A program made the translations under genes and the position numbers. From NCBI RefSeq assembly GCF_020447265.1, contig NZ_JAJADR010000014.1, positions 29,634 to 93,633 on the forward strand: a stretch of DNA of 64,000 bases, given 5' to 3'. Origin of the DNA: Hymenobacter lucidus. Lineage in GTDB: Bacteria; Bacteroidota; Bacteroidia; Cytophagales; Hymenobacteraceae. Positions 8,484 through 16,508 of this stretch are shown here, piece by piece (position 1 is the stretch's first letter; each line of letters begins with the position of its first letter). Under the pieces are notes generated by a model that did not search any database, was not told the DNA's origin, and saw only the letters and a list, made by a program, of their open reading frames with translations.

Positions 8484-8999
8484 CTATTGCCCCTGCCCTG
8501 ACGTCGCTTCGACCGGCTTGCTGCGCTTGCCGGGCCCTGCTTTTTGGGCTGCTTCCAGGGCTTCTTTTACCTGCTTTTCTACCGCTTCCTCGTTGCGCTG
8601 GCGCAGCAGCTGTAGGGCCTGCTGCTGCCGTTGCAGCTGCGCCTCGCTGAGCGTTTCCAGCTGCGCATTGATGTTGCCCACCAGGATTTCATTCAGGCGC
8701 AGCACCCGCTCCAACGTGATGCGAGTGCGCAGCATCTCCTCCAGCATGGCCGTGAGCAGCGTGCGCTCCTGCTCCTGCATAAACCCGAATACACGGTCCC
8801 CGAGCTTCTTTATCTGCTGCATGATGAGCTGCCCCTCGCGGGCCTCCGTCTCGCGGGGGTCCAAGCCCCGGGTGGCAAAGTATTCCACGGCCGCGCTGGC
8901 ATATACGCCCAAGCTGGCGCCGACTTCCGCCGCAGCCGCTTCGGCTTTCCGGTGGGCATTATTGTCCAGGGTGACCCGCTTGCGTAGCTCCGTGCTCAT
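8484..8999 (-). CDS. BfmA/BtgA-type mobilization accessory protein, 171 aa
   Basis: The N-terminus (KRVTLDNNAHRKAEAAAAEV, then YASAAVEYF) has the pattern of a ribbon-helix-helix DNA-binding domain. The rest, about residues 80-160, is a long heptad-like helix rich in Leu, Gln and Arg, as in BfmA/BtgA proteins that bind oriT and help the relaxase. It is the first gene of the minus-strand mobilization operon. The 950 bases upstream hold inverted and tandem repeats suited to be its binding sites. Autoregulation is likely but not demonstrated. Confidence 0.82.
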   Translation of the reverse strand: MSTELRKRVTLDNNAHRKAEAAAAEVGASLGVYASAAVEYFATRGLDPRETEAREGQLIMQQIKKLGDRVFGFMQEQERTLLTAMLEEMLRTRITLERVLRLNEILVGNINAQLETLSEAQLQRQQQALQLLRQRNEEAVEKQVKEALEAAQKAGPGKRSKPVEATSGQGQ

Positions 9000-9023
9000 C
9001 GTGTTATTTAGAGTTTAGCGGCC

Positions 9024-9095
9024 TTGTGGACCATTTTTCATGCTTTAAATCAGCTACTTACCTTCCCATGGTCCACAAATCAGCTCTGCTGATTT
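9024..9095. other. oriT-like region: two inverted repeats upstream of the mob operon
   Basis: TTGTGGACCAT (9024-9034) is repeated inverted and perfect as ATGGTCCACAA (9068-9078), arms 33 bp apart. Overlapping it is AAATCAGC-TCT-GCTGATTT (9077-9095), a perfect 8-bp hairpin with a 3-base loop. Adjacent inverted repeats directly upstream of mobilization genes are typical of oriT. No nic site can be assigned by eye. Confidence 0.5.
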
Positions 9096-9143
9096 ATAAA
9101 CTACTCAATACCAAGGCGTTATCCGTGGGATTGGGTTGTTCTT

Positions 9144-9271
9144 CTTGCTGAGACTATTCTATGGTTAGCAAAAAATTAGTGAGAAGCTAGTACGCAGCTT
9201 TCCGCCTTGCTGAGACTATTCTATGGTTAGCAAAAAATTAGTGAGAAGCTAGTACGCAGCTTTCCGCCTTG
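9144..9271. repeat. Perfect 62-bp tandem duplication
   Basis: Two identical 62-bp copies lie head to tail (9144-9205 and 9206-9267), followed by four bases of a third. Each copy includes AAGCT-AGTACGC-AGCTT, a small inverted repeat. The location between the oriT-like hairpins and the partition region suggests a protein-binding array or a recent slippage duplication. Confidence 0.85.
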
Positions 9272-9467
9272 GTGTTAGCAGTTGCCGCTTTTTTCCCTAC
9301 TGCCCTGTTCTTTCGTGCTCTGCTGGCTTTGGGATTGGACCGCTGCTTGTTGCTTCGTCAACTGGTTACGCGCACTGATTTGGCGTCAGGTTAGAGCTTT
9401 CCCACCTTCGAAATGGCTTTCCAGTGCCACCCATCAGGGTTTTCAAGTCGGCACCTACCTCCTGTAG

Positions 9468-9884
9468 TTCTGCAATTCTGTATTTCTGTTGCTACAGGCA
9501 AACTAAATACTCAGCAGTACAGCGGCAGCAGTAATGAGCTTCTGCTTTTCTGTTGTTCTGTTTTTCTGCAACTACACAAGTATGACAGCATACAGCTTGG
9601 GCTTGCACTTTCTGCTTTTATGCAATTCTGTTCTTCTGCATTTCTGTTGCTTGGCAAGACACCATCTACTGAGGCTGACTGCAGATTCACCATTCTGCAA
9701 CTACACAGTTCTGCAGAACAACCTTTCTGTTAATCTGCTGTAATGTTGTTTTGCATTTCTGTTTTTCTGTTGCTTTGTACTTATGCTGAATAACTGATTA
9801 ACAGAAGTGGTTTTCTGTGTTCCTGCATAACAACATTTCTGCTTTTCCGCAAAAGTGGTGTTCTGCGTTTCTGCTTTTCTATTA
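9468..9884. repeat. Array of degenerate 8-bp-phased repeats (TTCTGYNN), candidate partition centromere
   Basis: Octamers of the form TTCTG[C/T]NN follow each other in exact 8-bp register. Runs occur at 9468-9491 (three units), 9540-9571 (four), 9610-9649 (five, one reading TTATGCAA), 9725-9772 (six, three of them degenerate) and 9837-9884. From 9693 to 9884 all recognisable units share one register. The first two blocks also share a register (72 bp apart). The array ends at the parA -7-like box. A ParB-type partner or ParA itself could bind here; iterons of a second origin are an alternative. Confidence 0.7.
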
Positions 9885-9890
9885 CTTTTG
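9883..9890 (+). promoter_or_regulatory. Candidate -7 box of the parA promoter
   Basis: TACTTTTG matches the Bacteroidota -7 consensus TAnnTTTG and lies 62 bases before the parA ATG. It abuts the last octamer of the upstream array, so a bound partition protein would cover the promoter. No clear -33 TTG was found at the usual distance. Confidence 0.4.
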
Positions 9891-9952
9891 GCCCACTGTC
9901 CCGCTGGTCCTCGTGACCAGCCGCTACTCACGCCCTCAACCCCGCACCAACT

Positions 9953-10720
9953 ATGTCCAAGGTTATCAGCTTTGCCACCCAGAAGGGGGGCTCCGGAAAA
10001 TCCACCCTGGCTCTCGTGCTGGCCGCCCCATTGGCCACCGAGTACGGCCTGCGCATCGCCGTGCTCGACTGCGACTACCAGCAGAGCATCGTCAAGACTC
10101 GCGAGCAGGTGGACGCGGCCAACTTCGCCAAGCTGCGCGAAGCCAACCCCGACGCCCAGTACCCCTACGACGTGTACCCGTGGCAACTGAACCGGATTTT
10201 CGACTTCATTGACAACCCCGAGCACACCTACGACCTCATCATCATCGACGTGCCCGGCCGGGCCGACGGCGACGACGTGTTCAACGCCCTGACGGCCTGC
10301 GACGCGGTGATTGTGCCCCTGGTGTCGGATTACCTGGACCGGGCCTCCACGGCCGAGTTTATGACCATCCTGGAGGCCATCAAGAAAGCGGCCGACGACG
10401 CCCAGATTGACTTTCAGTACTACGGCCTGCCCACCAAGCGCGTGGCGGGGCAGCGGGAGGAAAAGGAGATGGACGACTACATCGACGGGCTGGGCCTCTC
10501 GCGCTTCAACTCTTACCTGGGCCACCGCAAGGCCTACACCCGGGCCTCGACGCTCTACAGCCTGCTCAACCCGGCCTGGGCCCGCTACGCCGGCGGCACC
10601 AAGGACACCAGCGACGAAATCCGCCGCGTGTGCGAGGAGCTCATCGAGCGCCTGGGCCTGCCCGACCGCCGCGCCACGGCGGCCGCTTCTGTATCCACCG
10701 CTTCAACCTCCGCGAAATAA
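9953..10720 (+). CDS. parA: ParA-family partition ATPase (255 aa)
   Basis: ParA ATPases position plasmid copies on the nucleoid. The N-terminus carries a deviant Walker A box, KGGSGKST, preceded by MSKVISFATQ. LDCDYQQS (about residues 39-46) and LIIIDVPG (about 93-100) are the A' and Walker B motifs. There is no N-terminal helix-turn-helix extension, so it is of the short type (Ib-like). The next gene overlaps it by one base (TAATG). It could equally be called the TraA protein of Bacteroides-type elements, which is also a ParA homologue. The 8-bp repeat array in front supports a partition role. Confidence 0.92.
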   Translation: MSKVISFATQKGGSGKSTLALVLAAPLATEYGLRIAVLDCDYQQSIVKTREQVDAANFAKLREANPDAQYPYDVYPWQLNRIFDFIDNPEHTYDLIIIDVPGRADGDDVFNALTACDAVIVPLVSDYLDRASTAEFMTILEAIKKAADDAQIDFQYYGLPTKRVAGQREEKEMDDYIDGLGLSRFNSYLGHRKAYTRASTLYSLLNPAWARYAGGTKDTSDEIRRVCEELIERLGLPDRRATAAASVSTASTSAK

Positions 10721-11205
10721 TGGGCTTCGAGAAACCACAAATCACCCCGCGCCGCCGCATTGAAGTGCCCGAAGAAGCCCGCCAGCAGGCCCGGGCCGGA
10801 ATGGGAGGGGAGGCCACCCGCACGGCCACTGCGCCGCCCGCACCGGTAGAGCCCATCGCAGCCCCGGCCGCAGTAGCTGCTCCGGTTGCCCCAGCACCAG
10901 CGCCCGCTCCGGTGGATGCACCTGCATCAGTCGCCGCTGCTCCAGCAGTTCCGGCTGCTGCACCCGTACGAGCTTCTACACGGGGCCGTAAGCCCGCCGC
11001 GGCAGCTGCGCCTGCGCCGGAGGCCGAAGTGCCGCTGCACACGGTCCAAATCGCCAAATCCGTGGTACAGGAGATTAAGATGAGCCTGCTGCTGGCCACG
11101 CCCGGCCCGGACACGCCCACGACCATCAAGAATTACCTCGAAGCCGCCCACCGGCACTTCGACGCTTACTTGCGCAAAACAGGGAAACTGCCACCCGCAA
11201 AGTAG
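10720..11205 (+). CDS. Small ParB-like / DUF3408-like partner protein (161 aa)
   Basis: Translation starts at the ATG overlapping the parA stop (TAATG). The N-terminus has a basic PRRRIEVPEE segment, residues 30-105 are a low-complexity Ala/Pro linker, and residues 110-161 (HTVQIAKSVVQEIK, NYLEAAHRHFDAYL) resemble the C-terminal ribbon-helix-helix-like domain of DUF3408 proteins that follow ParA in Bacteroidota elements. The likely role is the DNA-binding partner that loads onto the repeats upstream of parA. The long Ala/Pro linker is unusual. The domain call is by pattern only. Confidence 0.7.
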   Translation: MGFEKPQITPRRRIEVPEEARQQARAGMGGEATRTATAPPAPVEPIAAPAAVAAPVAPAPAPAPVDAPASVAAAPAVPAAAPVRASTRGRKPAAAAAPAPEAEVPLHTVQIAKSVVQEIKMSLLLATPGPDTPTTIKNYLEAAHRHFDAYLRKTGKLPPAK

Positions 11206-11385
11206 TAGAGTCTCTGATTTGTCCCAAGTAGTTTCTGCGGTGCAAGAACGGCAGGGTAGGGGGGAAGCCAGTAGCAATTCGCTACCGGGTGAGCTAATTA
11301 TTCCCGGGTGTAGGTTGGCAGCTTTGCTCAGGCAAGTAAAACAGCGGTTGTTTAAGAAGTTGCCTTTTGCCCATTAAATCCTCAC

Positions 11386-11937
11386 ATGAATACCCCATCC
11401 TCTGCCAAGCAGCTGTTAACACTTATCCGCCAGCGCGCTCGCACTGGCGAGCGTACCCGGGCGGAACTACCCGAGTTCAATCGTCTGTACCGTCTTTACA
11501 CTGCTTCGGAAGGAATTAATTCGGTCGACGCCGGGACGGAAGAACAGGGTGGAAGAAGAGTGCCCGTCAATGAGGTAATGAGCGTCGTTGACGAACGCCT
11601 TGCCAATCAGCAGGCTCTTCGCTTCAAGTACCTAGATACCAACGGATACTATGCCCTGCTCTTGAGTTTCTACGGGGCTTTCGTAGCTCCGCTCGAACAG
11701 GAGCTAGCCATTGTCGAAGCAGGCCGGGAGTTGGGGTTAACCACGCTCGTGATGGAATCACGTTCTGTTCAGCGGCCGCCGCTGATTTTGGCCCAGTATG
11801 AGCAAGCCAGGGTCCGAGCAGCCCTAGCTGACATCGCCCAAGCATTTGGCAACTTGGGGGCGGCGCTTTTTCCCGATACGTTTACCTTAGCCGACTTCAT
11901 GCACGATGCCCGTCGCACCGACCAAGACAACTACTAA
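11386..11937 (+). CDS. Unknown protein, first gene of a two-gene cassette (183 aa)
   Basis: I do not recognise this protein. It is helical by composition, with hydrophobic segments LDTNGYYALLLSFYGAF (about 82-98) and no signal peptide, metal-binding or nucleotide-binding motif. Its last 32 bases overlap the next gene in another frame, so the two are very likely co-translated and functionally linked. The partner has a candidate PD-(D/E)XK nuclease core, so this may be a sensor, inhibitor or binding subunit. About 180 bases separate it from the partition genes; I see no promoter there with certainty. Confidence 0.65.
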   Translation: MNTPSSAKQLLTLIRQRARTGERTRAELPEFNRLYRLYTASEGINSVDAGTEEQGGRRVPVNEVMSVVDERLANQQALRFKYLDTNGYYALLLSFYGAFVAPLEQELAIVEAGRELGLTTLVMESRSVQRPPLILAQYEQARVRAALADIAQAFGNLGAALFPDTFTLADFMHDARRTDQDNY

Positions 11938-12655
11938 GCGCCGCAAGCCGGCCAAACTTAGTGACCAGGAAAAAGAGATTTTAACCCACATCGACAGCAT
12001 TTTCGCGGCTCTTAACACCACCGCTACCTTGCTGCCCGTGTCTGACCGGGGCAAGGGCAACCGTTACGAAATCTACCTGTACCTGCGCCTGGCCCGCCTG
12101 CTAAAACGGCAAGCCACAACTTTTGCGCCCGTGTGCAAGACGCCTGGCACTTTTCTCTTCAACGAGTCGCCGGGCACCGTCAACGACAAGCATAGCTACT
12201 TCGCCTTTACCCACAACAAAGAGGACTTTGAACTCCGCAACGGGGTAGAGTTTAAGGGCCACAGCATGAATCACGAGGTGGATATTTCCATCAGCAAGCC
12301 TCTTCTGACGGGCACCTATGGCCCACTCCAGGATTTGCGGCTGGCCATTGAGTGCAAGTACCACGGCAAGAAAAACAACCTAAAAGGCCAATTGCGCAGT
12401 TTGGCGGGTACGGTGATTGATTTGAACGAGTACGCCCATGGCTGGAAGAGCGGACTTTACTTTTATTATTATTATTATGGGATAAGTTTCTATGCGTTTT
12501 TTGCCTCCCAGCACGAAGTCACTGACACGAACGGCTACCTAAGCTACTTGCGCAACTACGGTATCGGGCCGCTATTCAACTTTCACCCTTCCAGTAGTGA
12601 CCGAGCGGCCGCTTGGCGTCTAGTGCAGCATTTTTTACGCGACCCGACTCCCTGA
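11906..12655 (+). CDS. Candidate PD-(D/E)XK nuclease, second gene of the cassette (249 aa)
   Basis: The middle of the protein reads HEVDISISK followed by LRLAIECKYHGKK: D126, then E149-C150-K151, the spacing and hydrophobic strands of a PD-(D/E)XK catalytic core. The N-terminus is basic (residues 6-17). A TAT microsatellite at about 12463-12478 encodes a run of five tyrosines near residue 190. The gene overlaps its upstream neighbour by 32 bases and ends just before a bidirectional terminator shared with the convergent 579-residue gene. Restriction or defence is the likely role. The fold assignment is inference from motif and needs a profile search. Confidence 0.65.
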   Translation: MPVAPTKTTTKRRKPAKLSDQEKEILTHIDSIFAALNTTATLLPVSDRGKGNRYEIYLYLRLARLLKRQATTFAPVCKTPGTFLFNESPGTVNDKHSYFAFTHNKEDFELRNGVEFKGHSMNHEVDISISKPLLTGTYGPLQDLRLAIECKYHGKKNNLKGQLRSLAGTVIDLNEYAHGWKSGLYFYYYYYGISFYAFFASQHEVTDTNGYLSYLRNYGIGPLFNFHPSSSDRAAAWRLVQHFLRDPTP

Positions 12656-12666
12656 CGATGGGGGCG

Positions 12667-12714
12667 CTTGACTGCCTATCCGGGCGACAGGTACCGCCCG
12701 GATAGGCGGTCAAG
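12667..12714. terminator. Bidirectional terminator-like hairpin between convergent genes
   Basis: A 20-bp arm at 12667-12686 (starting CTTGACTGCC) pairs with 12695-12714 with one mismatch and an 8-base loop. It lies between the stops of the two convergent genes and slightly overlaps the minus-strand stop. There is no long T run, so termination is likely but not certain. Confidence 0.65.
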
Positions 12715-14449
12715 TGCCGATTATCTTGACGATTACATCGGTGAACAGCTCGGAGTTGCGGGCCGATTCCGGTACGTGTTCCTGCGTGTAGAAGCGGGCA
12801 AATACTTCGAAGGGCGTCAGACGATAATCCGGCAGTTGGGTATGCTGGTGGTACGCGTCGAACATGGCAAACAAGTTGAGCAGGTTTTGGGCCAAGTAAT
12901 ATTCTCGCAGTTCAAAAAAGCTCAAGCTAACAAACGTGACGTCCTTGACCTGCATTCCGTTTGGTGCAGCGGCCGCCAGAGCTTGGAACTGCTCTTTGTA
13001 CCGTTTGTTGAGTCCTTCCGCCCCAAAAGAATTGTCGGTGTAGACCACGACCGGGTACAGTTCCAACTGGTCGGGGCGGTCGGGGTCAAACGACAAGCCC
13101 CGCGCTTCAACGTCCAAAATGGCGTTCCACAACTGAGTAATGCCTTTTGGGCTGTTCTGCTGGTTGACCACGAACTTCTTGTCTAGCTCTGCATACAGCG
13201 CGGCCTGGTCGGCGTTGTTTTTCGCACTGGCGTTGAGTAACACATCTTTGAACTCGATTAGGCAAACCTTGTTGCCTTCCCGGATGTAAGCGTCGCATAG
13301 CTCTTCGCCGGCTGAGTTAACGCAGGCCGCCCCGAAGTACTTGGTTGCCGTTGGGAAAGCCGCTTGCAGCACTAGCGGCAAGTAGATTTCCTCGGTGAAG
13401 TTCTTTCCCTTATCGGATAGGAAGTCCACCTTCACCTTTTTGCTTCGTAGGAAAGCGGAGAAGGCAAAAACCTGGGCTTTGTAAAACTGGTCTAGCAGGA
13501 AGCTAACGTCGAGCAGCAAATAACGGCCCGGGGCCGCCTTGAACAGAAACCGGTTCCGTAGCGGGGTAAAACTATCATCCTCACGGTAGGAGGGGATGTG
13601 GTCATTGATGCATAGCGTGTCGATGAACGCCTCATCGGCCTCGCCCGCGACGAAGAACTCCCCCATGTTCAGTCGCTGCGTCACGGAGTCAGTGCCAACG
13701 CCTGCGCATTGGAATAGCACCAGGAGGTTGCGAAACATTCGCATGAACCCTGACACGTGGCGTTGGGCGTAAAACTCGGCCATGAGCGGCTGGTAAAGTG
13801 GCTGGCTCTCCAGGTATTCGTAAAATTTGACGCCTCGCACCACTTGGTTGCCAAAATCAGTGGTTGAAGCGAAGTCCTTCTGATAGAGAAAGTGGGTCAG
13901 CATGACGTCCTCAAGACGGTCGGCGTCGGCCGCTTGTTGTACTGCATCCGGGGGAACCTGCAGTTTCTTGTTGGCGTGCAGGTTAACGATGAGGTAGGCA
14001 TCAAACACCTGCTGGGCCTGCTCTGGATTTAATTCACAGTAGGGCAGCGAGTTATACGTTGAGAAAATAAGCCCGTAGAACAGCAGGTTGGAGTAGCGCC
14101 AAAACATCATGGGCTGGTTGCCGGCGGCGGCGGCCTGCCTGATGACTTCCACCCACCGCGCGATGGCGTCGGGTCCGCATTTGCTCAGTAGGCTGTCCGC
14201 CAGCCCCGCTTGGAGCAGACCTCCTCTCTCTGAGGTTTCACTCAGGTACAAGCGCACATTATAATTGGAAATGTAAGTGAGCAGCGTAGCTGAGGGAATG
14301 CCCTTGAGGAGTTCGCGGGCATCTTCAAGCGTTTTCTCGGTTCCATAAAACTGCTCGTAATCAAGCAGCAGAAGCAGTTGCATTCGTGTGTCAAGCATAA
14401 ATAGGGGAGAAGCAGTTCGGTGGTAAGAGGGGTAGTTGAAAGCAGCCAT
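12710..14449 (-). CDS. Large unknown protein with candidate PD-(D/E)XK nuclease core (579 aa)
   Basis: I do not recognise the family. The N-terminal 300 residues are mostly helical (for example QLLLLLDYEQFYG and FYGLIFSTYN). Residues 383-401 read EELCDAYIREGNKVCLIEFK: D386 and E399-F400-K401 fit a PD-(D/E)XK catalytic strand, followed by a helix with Asn, Asp and Gln. The C-terminal part has alternating strands and helices (VVVYTDNSF, VTFVSLSFFELREYYLAQN). It stands alone on the minus strand, convergent with the smaller candidate nuclease gene and next to the origin. A single-gene defence nuclease is a reasonable guess; the function is unproven. ATG 14398 is an alternative start. Confidence 0.7.
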   Translation of the reverse strand: MAAFNYPSYHRTASPLFMLDTRMQLLLLLDYEQFYGTEKTLEDARELLKGIPSATLLTYISNYNVRLYLSETSERGGLLQAGLADSLLSKCGPDAIARWVEVIRQAAAAGNQPMMFWRYSNLLFYGLIFSTYNSLPYCELNPEQAQQVFDAYLIVNLHANKKLQVPPDAVQQAADADRLEDVMLTHFLYQKDFASTTDFGNQVVRGVKFYEYLESQPLYQPLMAEFYAQRHVSGFMRMFRNLLVLFQCAGVGTDSVTQRLNMGEFFVAGEADEAFIDTLCINDHIPSYREDDSFTPLRNRFLFKAAPGRYLLLDVSFLLDQFYKAQVFAFSAFLRSKKVKVDFLSDKGKNFTEEIYLPLVLQAAFPTATKYFGAACVNSAGEELCDAYIREGNKVCLIEFKDVLLNASAKNNADQAALYAELDKKFVVNQQNSPKGITQLWNAILDVEARGLSFDPDRPDQLELYPVVVYTDNSFGAEGLNKRYKEQFQALAAAAPNGMQVKDVTFVSLSFFELREYYLAQNLLNLFAMFDAYHQHTQLPDYRLTPFEVFARFYTQEHVPESARNSELFTDVIVKIIGT

Positions 14450-14727
14450 TACGTATTAAACAATAAAACGGCTTCTCAGCAATCGCCAGAGGCATTCATT
14501 GACCGTACTCTATTGGTTACCAGTCGGCTATTGTGCGATATTCTGGCCAGTCCACTTATCTCTCACATTTTATAAGCAAGACTGCCAGAGCTTCCCTCGG
14601 AATCAGTACAGCCCGGGACTCATTAACTGAGGCTAAGAAAATCCAATAAAGAGGCCTAGCATGCTCAAAATGGTGTTTCTGCAGAACAAAAGCGTGGTTT
14701 TACTGCCGTTGCTGAGCTGGGGTTTCG

Positions 14728-15270
14728 CTTATAAAACGTGCTAGTTTGCCTCTTTGCAAGACCAGTTGACTTATAAAACGTGGTAATTCGTTGTTAGTTA
14801 GAAGTTATTATAAAGTTAGTAAGTACTGATTCCACCTTGAAAAAAGTTGAAATGGCTTATAAAAAGTGGTGCAAGGCTTTAAGAAGCCCGTGGCTCAGTC
14901 GCAACTGAGGCTGCTTATAAAACGTGGTTTTAAGCGGGTAATATGCTGCATTTACTTAGAAAAGTGCAATCCAATTGGTCGTTGGGTGAGTCTGCTTTTT
15001 TTGTTGTTTTCTTGTCTGTTCTGGCCCGGGGTTTGAACCACCCCCCTGAAAGCTTTTCCGAATGCCCATCAACAACCTTTGTGAGTTTATTTGTTTTTCC
15101 TTGTCTATTTGTAGGGCTCACAAGTGCCTGATAATCAATAGTATATAAAGGTATAAAACCACTTTTTATAAGCGAAAAACCACGTTTTATACCTTTTATT
15201 ACCACGTTTTATAAGTAAACTCTCACGTTTTATAAGTCTATGAACCACGTTTTATAAGCGAAAAACCACG
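14728..15270. other. Replication origin (oriV) with two opposed groups of iterons
   Basis: CTTATAAAACGTGGT occurs in forward orientation at 14728-14740 (shorter), 14770-14784, 14856-14870 (AAAAAG variant) and 14914-14928. The reverse form ACCACGTTTTATAAG occurs at 15158-15172 (variant), 15179-15193, 15201-15215, 15222-15236 and 15244-15258, with a half copy at 15265-15270. The right group is spaced 21-22 bp, two helical turns; the left is looser (42, 86, 58 bp). The T-rich stretch between them (about 14990-15110) is a candidate melting region. repB follows at once, as in iteron plasmids. Confidence 0.9.
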
Positions 15271-15307
15271 CCCAACTACCACTGTGGTTTTTTATCTGCC
15301 GGCGGCT

Positions 15308-15315
15308 TACATTTG
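15308..15315 (+). promoter_or_regulatory. Candidate -7 box of repB
   Basis: TACATTTG fits TAnnTTTG and lies 30 bases before the repB ATG, just right of the last half iteron. RepB bound to the iterons could therefore repress its own gene. A -33 TTG at the normal distance is not obvious. Confidence 0.45.
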
Positions 15316-15344
15316 CTTCATCCCGCGTCCTTATGTCCTAGTCT

Positions 15345-16295
15345 ATGAAGCCTGAAGATACTGCCGTTGTACTTGTGGAACCGGCCCCGGTTCCCGTCGT
15401 CCGCCAGCACAACGCCATAACCCAGGCCCGTTACGACTACACGGCCTGCCAGCTGGACATCTTCTTCTACCTGCTCTCCCGGCTCCGCCGGGATGATACC
15501 CCGGACCAAGAGTATACCATCTACGTGAAGGACGTAGAGGCCCTGACCGGGCGGCAGTGGAACTACCAGCAGCTGCGCGAAGCGACAGCCGACATGGGCT
15601 CGCGCATGTTCGAGGTGGAAAATGAGCGCACCTACCAGCAGTTGTGGATGTTTCAGCGGGTAGAGTACATCAAGGGCAAGGGCTGCCTGCAGATTCAGCT
15701 GGCGGCGCCCATCCGGCCCTTTCTGTTCAACCTCAAGGAAAACTTCACCTCCTACCAGCTGCACTCGGCCCTGAAGCTGAGCAGCAAGTACGCCAAGCGC
15801 ATCTACCAGCTGGTAAGCCAGTGGAAGGACAAGACCTCGACGCGCACCTACCCGCTGGACGAGTTCAAGCAGATGCTGCACCTGAAAGACCCCAAGGGCA
15901 AGGAGCCGGAGCTGTTTCAGAACATCAGCCAACTCAAGGCCCGGGTGCTCGACATTGCCGTGCGCCAGGTCAGCGAGCACACCGACCTTAAGATTGACTA
16001 CGAGCTGGTCAAGAAGGGGCGGGCCTACGATGCCGTGCGCTTTACCATCGCCCGTCAGCAGCCCCAGCAGCTGCCCATTCCCTTCGAGCAGCCCGCCGAG
16101 GATGCCCGCGCCCACGCGGCCCGGCAGAGCCTAGAGATGCTGGGCATCACCCAGCCCCAGCTGGTGGCCACCATCCTGGCCGACCCCAAGCACCTGGACC
16201 AGCTCTTCAAGTTCACCTACCAGCTCAAGACCGACAAGGTGAAAGCGACCAAAAATCCGGGCGGGCTATTTTTGAAAATCTGCGGCCTACGGTGA
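15345..16295 (+). CDS. repB: Rep_3-family plasmid replication initiator RepB (316 aa)
   Basis: Rep_3 initiators bind iterons with two winged-helix domains and open the origin. Residues 18-140 (VRQHNAITQARYDYTACQLDIFF in part, then YTIYVKDVEALTG) and 140-235 (SYQLHSALKLSSKYAKRIYQL, YPLDEFKQMLHL) match the two-domain initiator pattern, including the conserved SKYAKRIYQLV helix. Residues 236-316 are a variable tail. The ATG is the only good start and lies 75-90 bases downstream of the iterons. Autorepression by binding the iterons is expected for the family. Confidence 0.93.
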   Translation: MKPEDTAVVLVEPAPVPVVRQHNAITQARYDYTACQLDIFFYLLSRLRRDDTPDQEYTIYVKDVEALTGRQWNYQQLREATADMGSRMFEVENERTYQQLWMFQRVEYIKGKGCLQIQLAAPIRPFLFNLKENFTSYQLHSALKLSSKYAKRIYQLVSQWKDKTSTRTYPLDEFKQMLHLKDPKGKEPELFQNISQLKARVLDIAVRQVSEHTDLKIDYELVKKGRAYDAVRFTIARQQPQQLPIPFEQPAEDARAHAARQSLEMLGITQPQLVATILADPKHLDQLFKFTYQLKTDKVKATKNPGGLFLKICGLR

Positions 16296-16353
16296 GCGGG
16301 CTCATTATAGTTCGTTGAATACTAAACAATTGAATGGTTTTTGACAAAAACAC

Positions 16354-16384
16354 TTGTTTAATCGCAGCTGATATGTTATTTTTG
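16354..16384 (+). promoter_or_regulatory. Strong Bacteroidota-type promoter
   Basis: TTG at 16354-16356 and TATTTTTG at 16377-16384 match the -33 TTG and -7 TAnnTTTG consensus with a 20-base spacer. It would start a transcript near 16391 that ends at the terminator at 16794-16823. Confidence 0.6.
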
Positions 16385-16508
16385 TAAGTGGAGGGATAAA
16401 ACCAATCGGGTCGTATTCCTTCTACTTGATTAGCTCTCTCAAGAGACGCCCAACCATCAACAAGTAGAGAAGCCGCTCGTTTCGAATCTCGTTAACGGCG
16501 TTAAGTCT

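Noticed and set aside
9144..9271. Tandem 62-bp repeats as a CRISPR array
   Set aside because: Only two directly adjoining copies with no spacers, and no cas genes nearby.
9468..9884. Short open frames of 60-106 residues through the octamer array as genes
   Set aside because: The apparent peptides are only the translation of the 8-bp repeats (Phe/Cys/Leu-rich) in several frames at once.
12463..12478. TAT microsatellite in the candidate nuclease gene as a phase-variation site
   Set aside because: The unit is three bases, so slippage keeps the frame and would only change the number of tyrosines.
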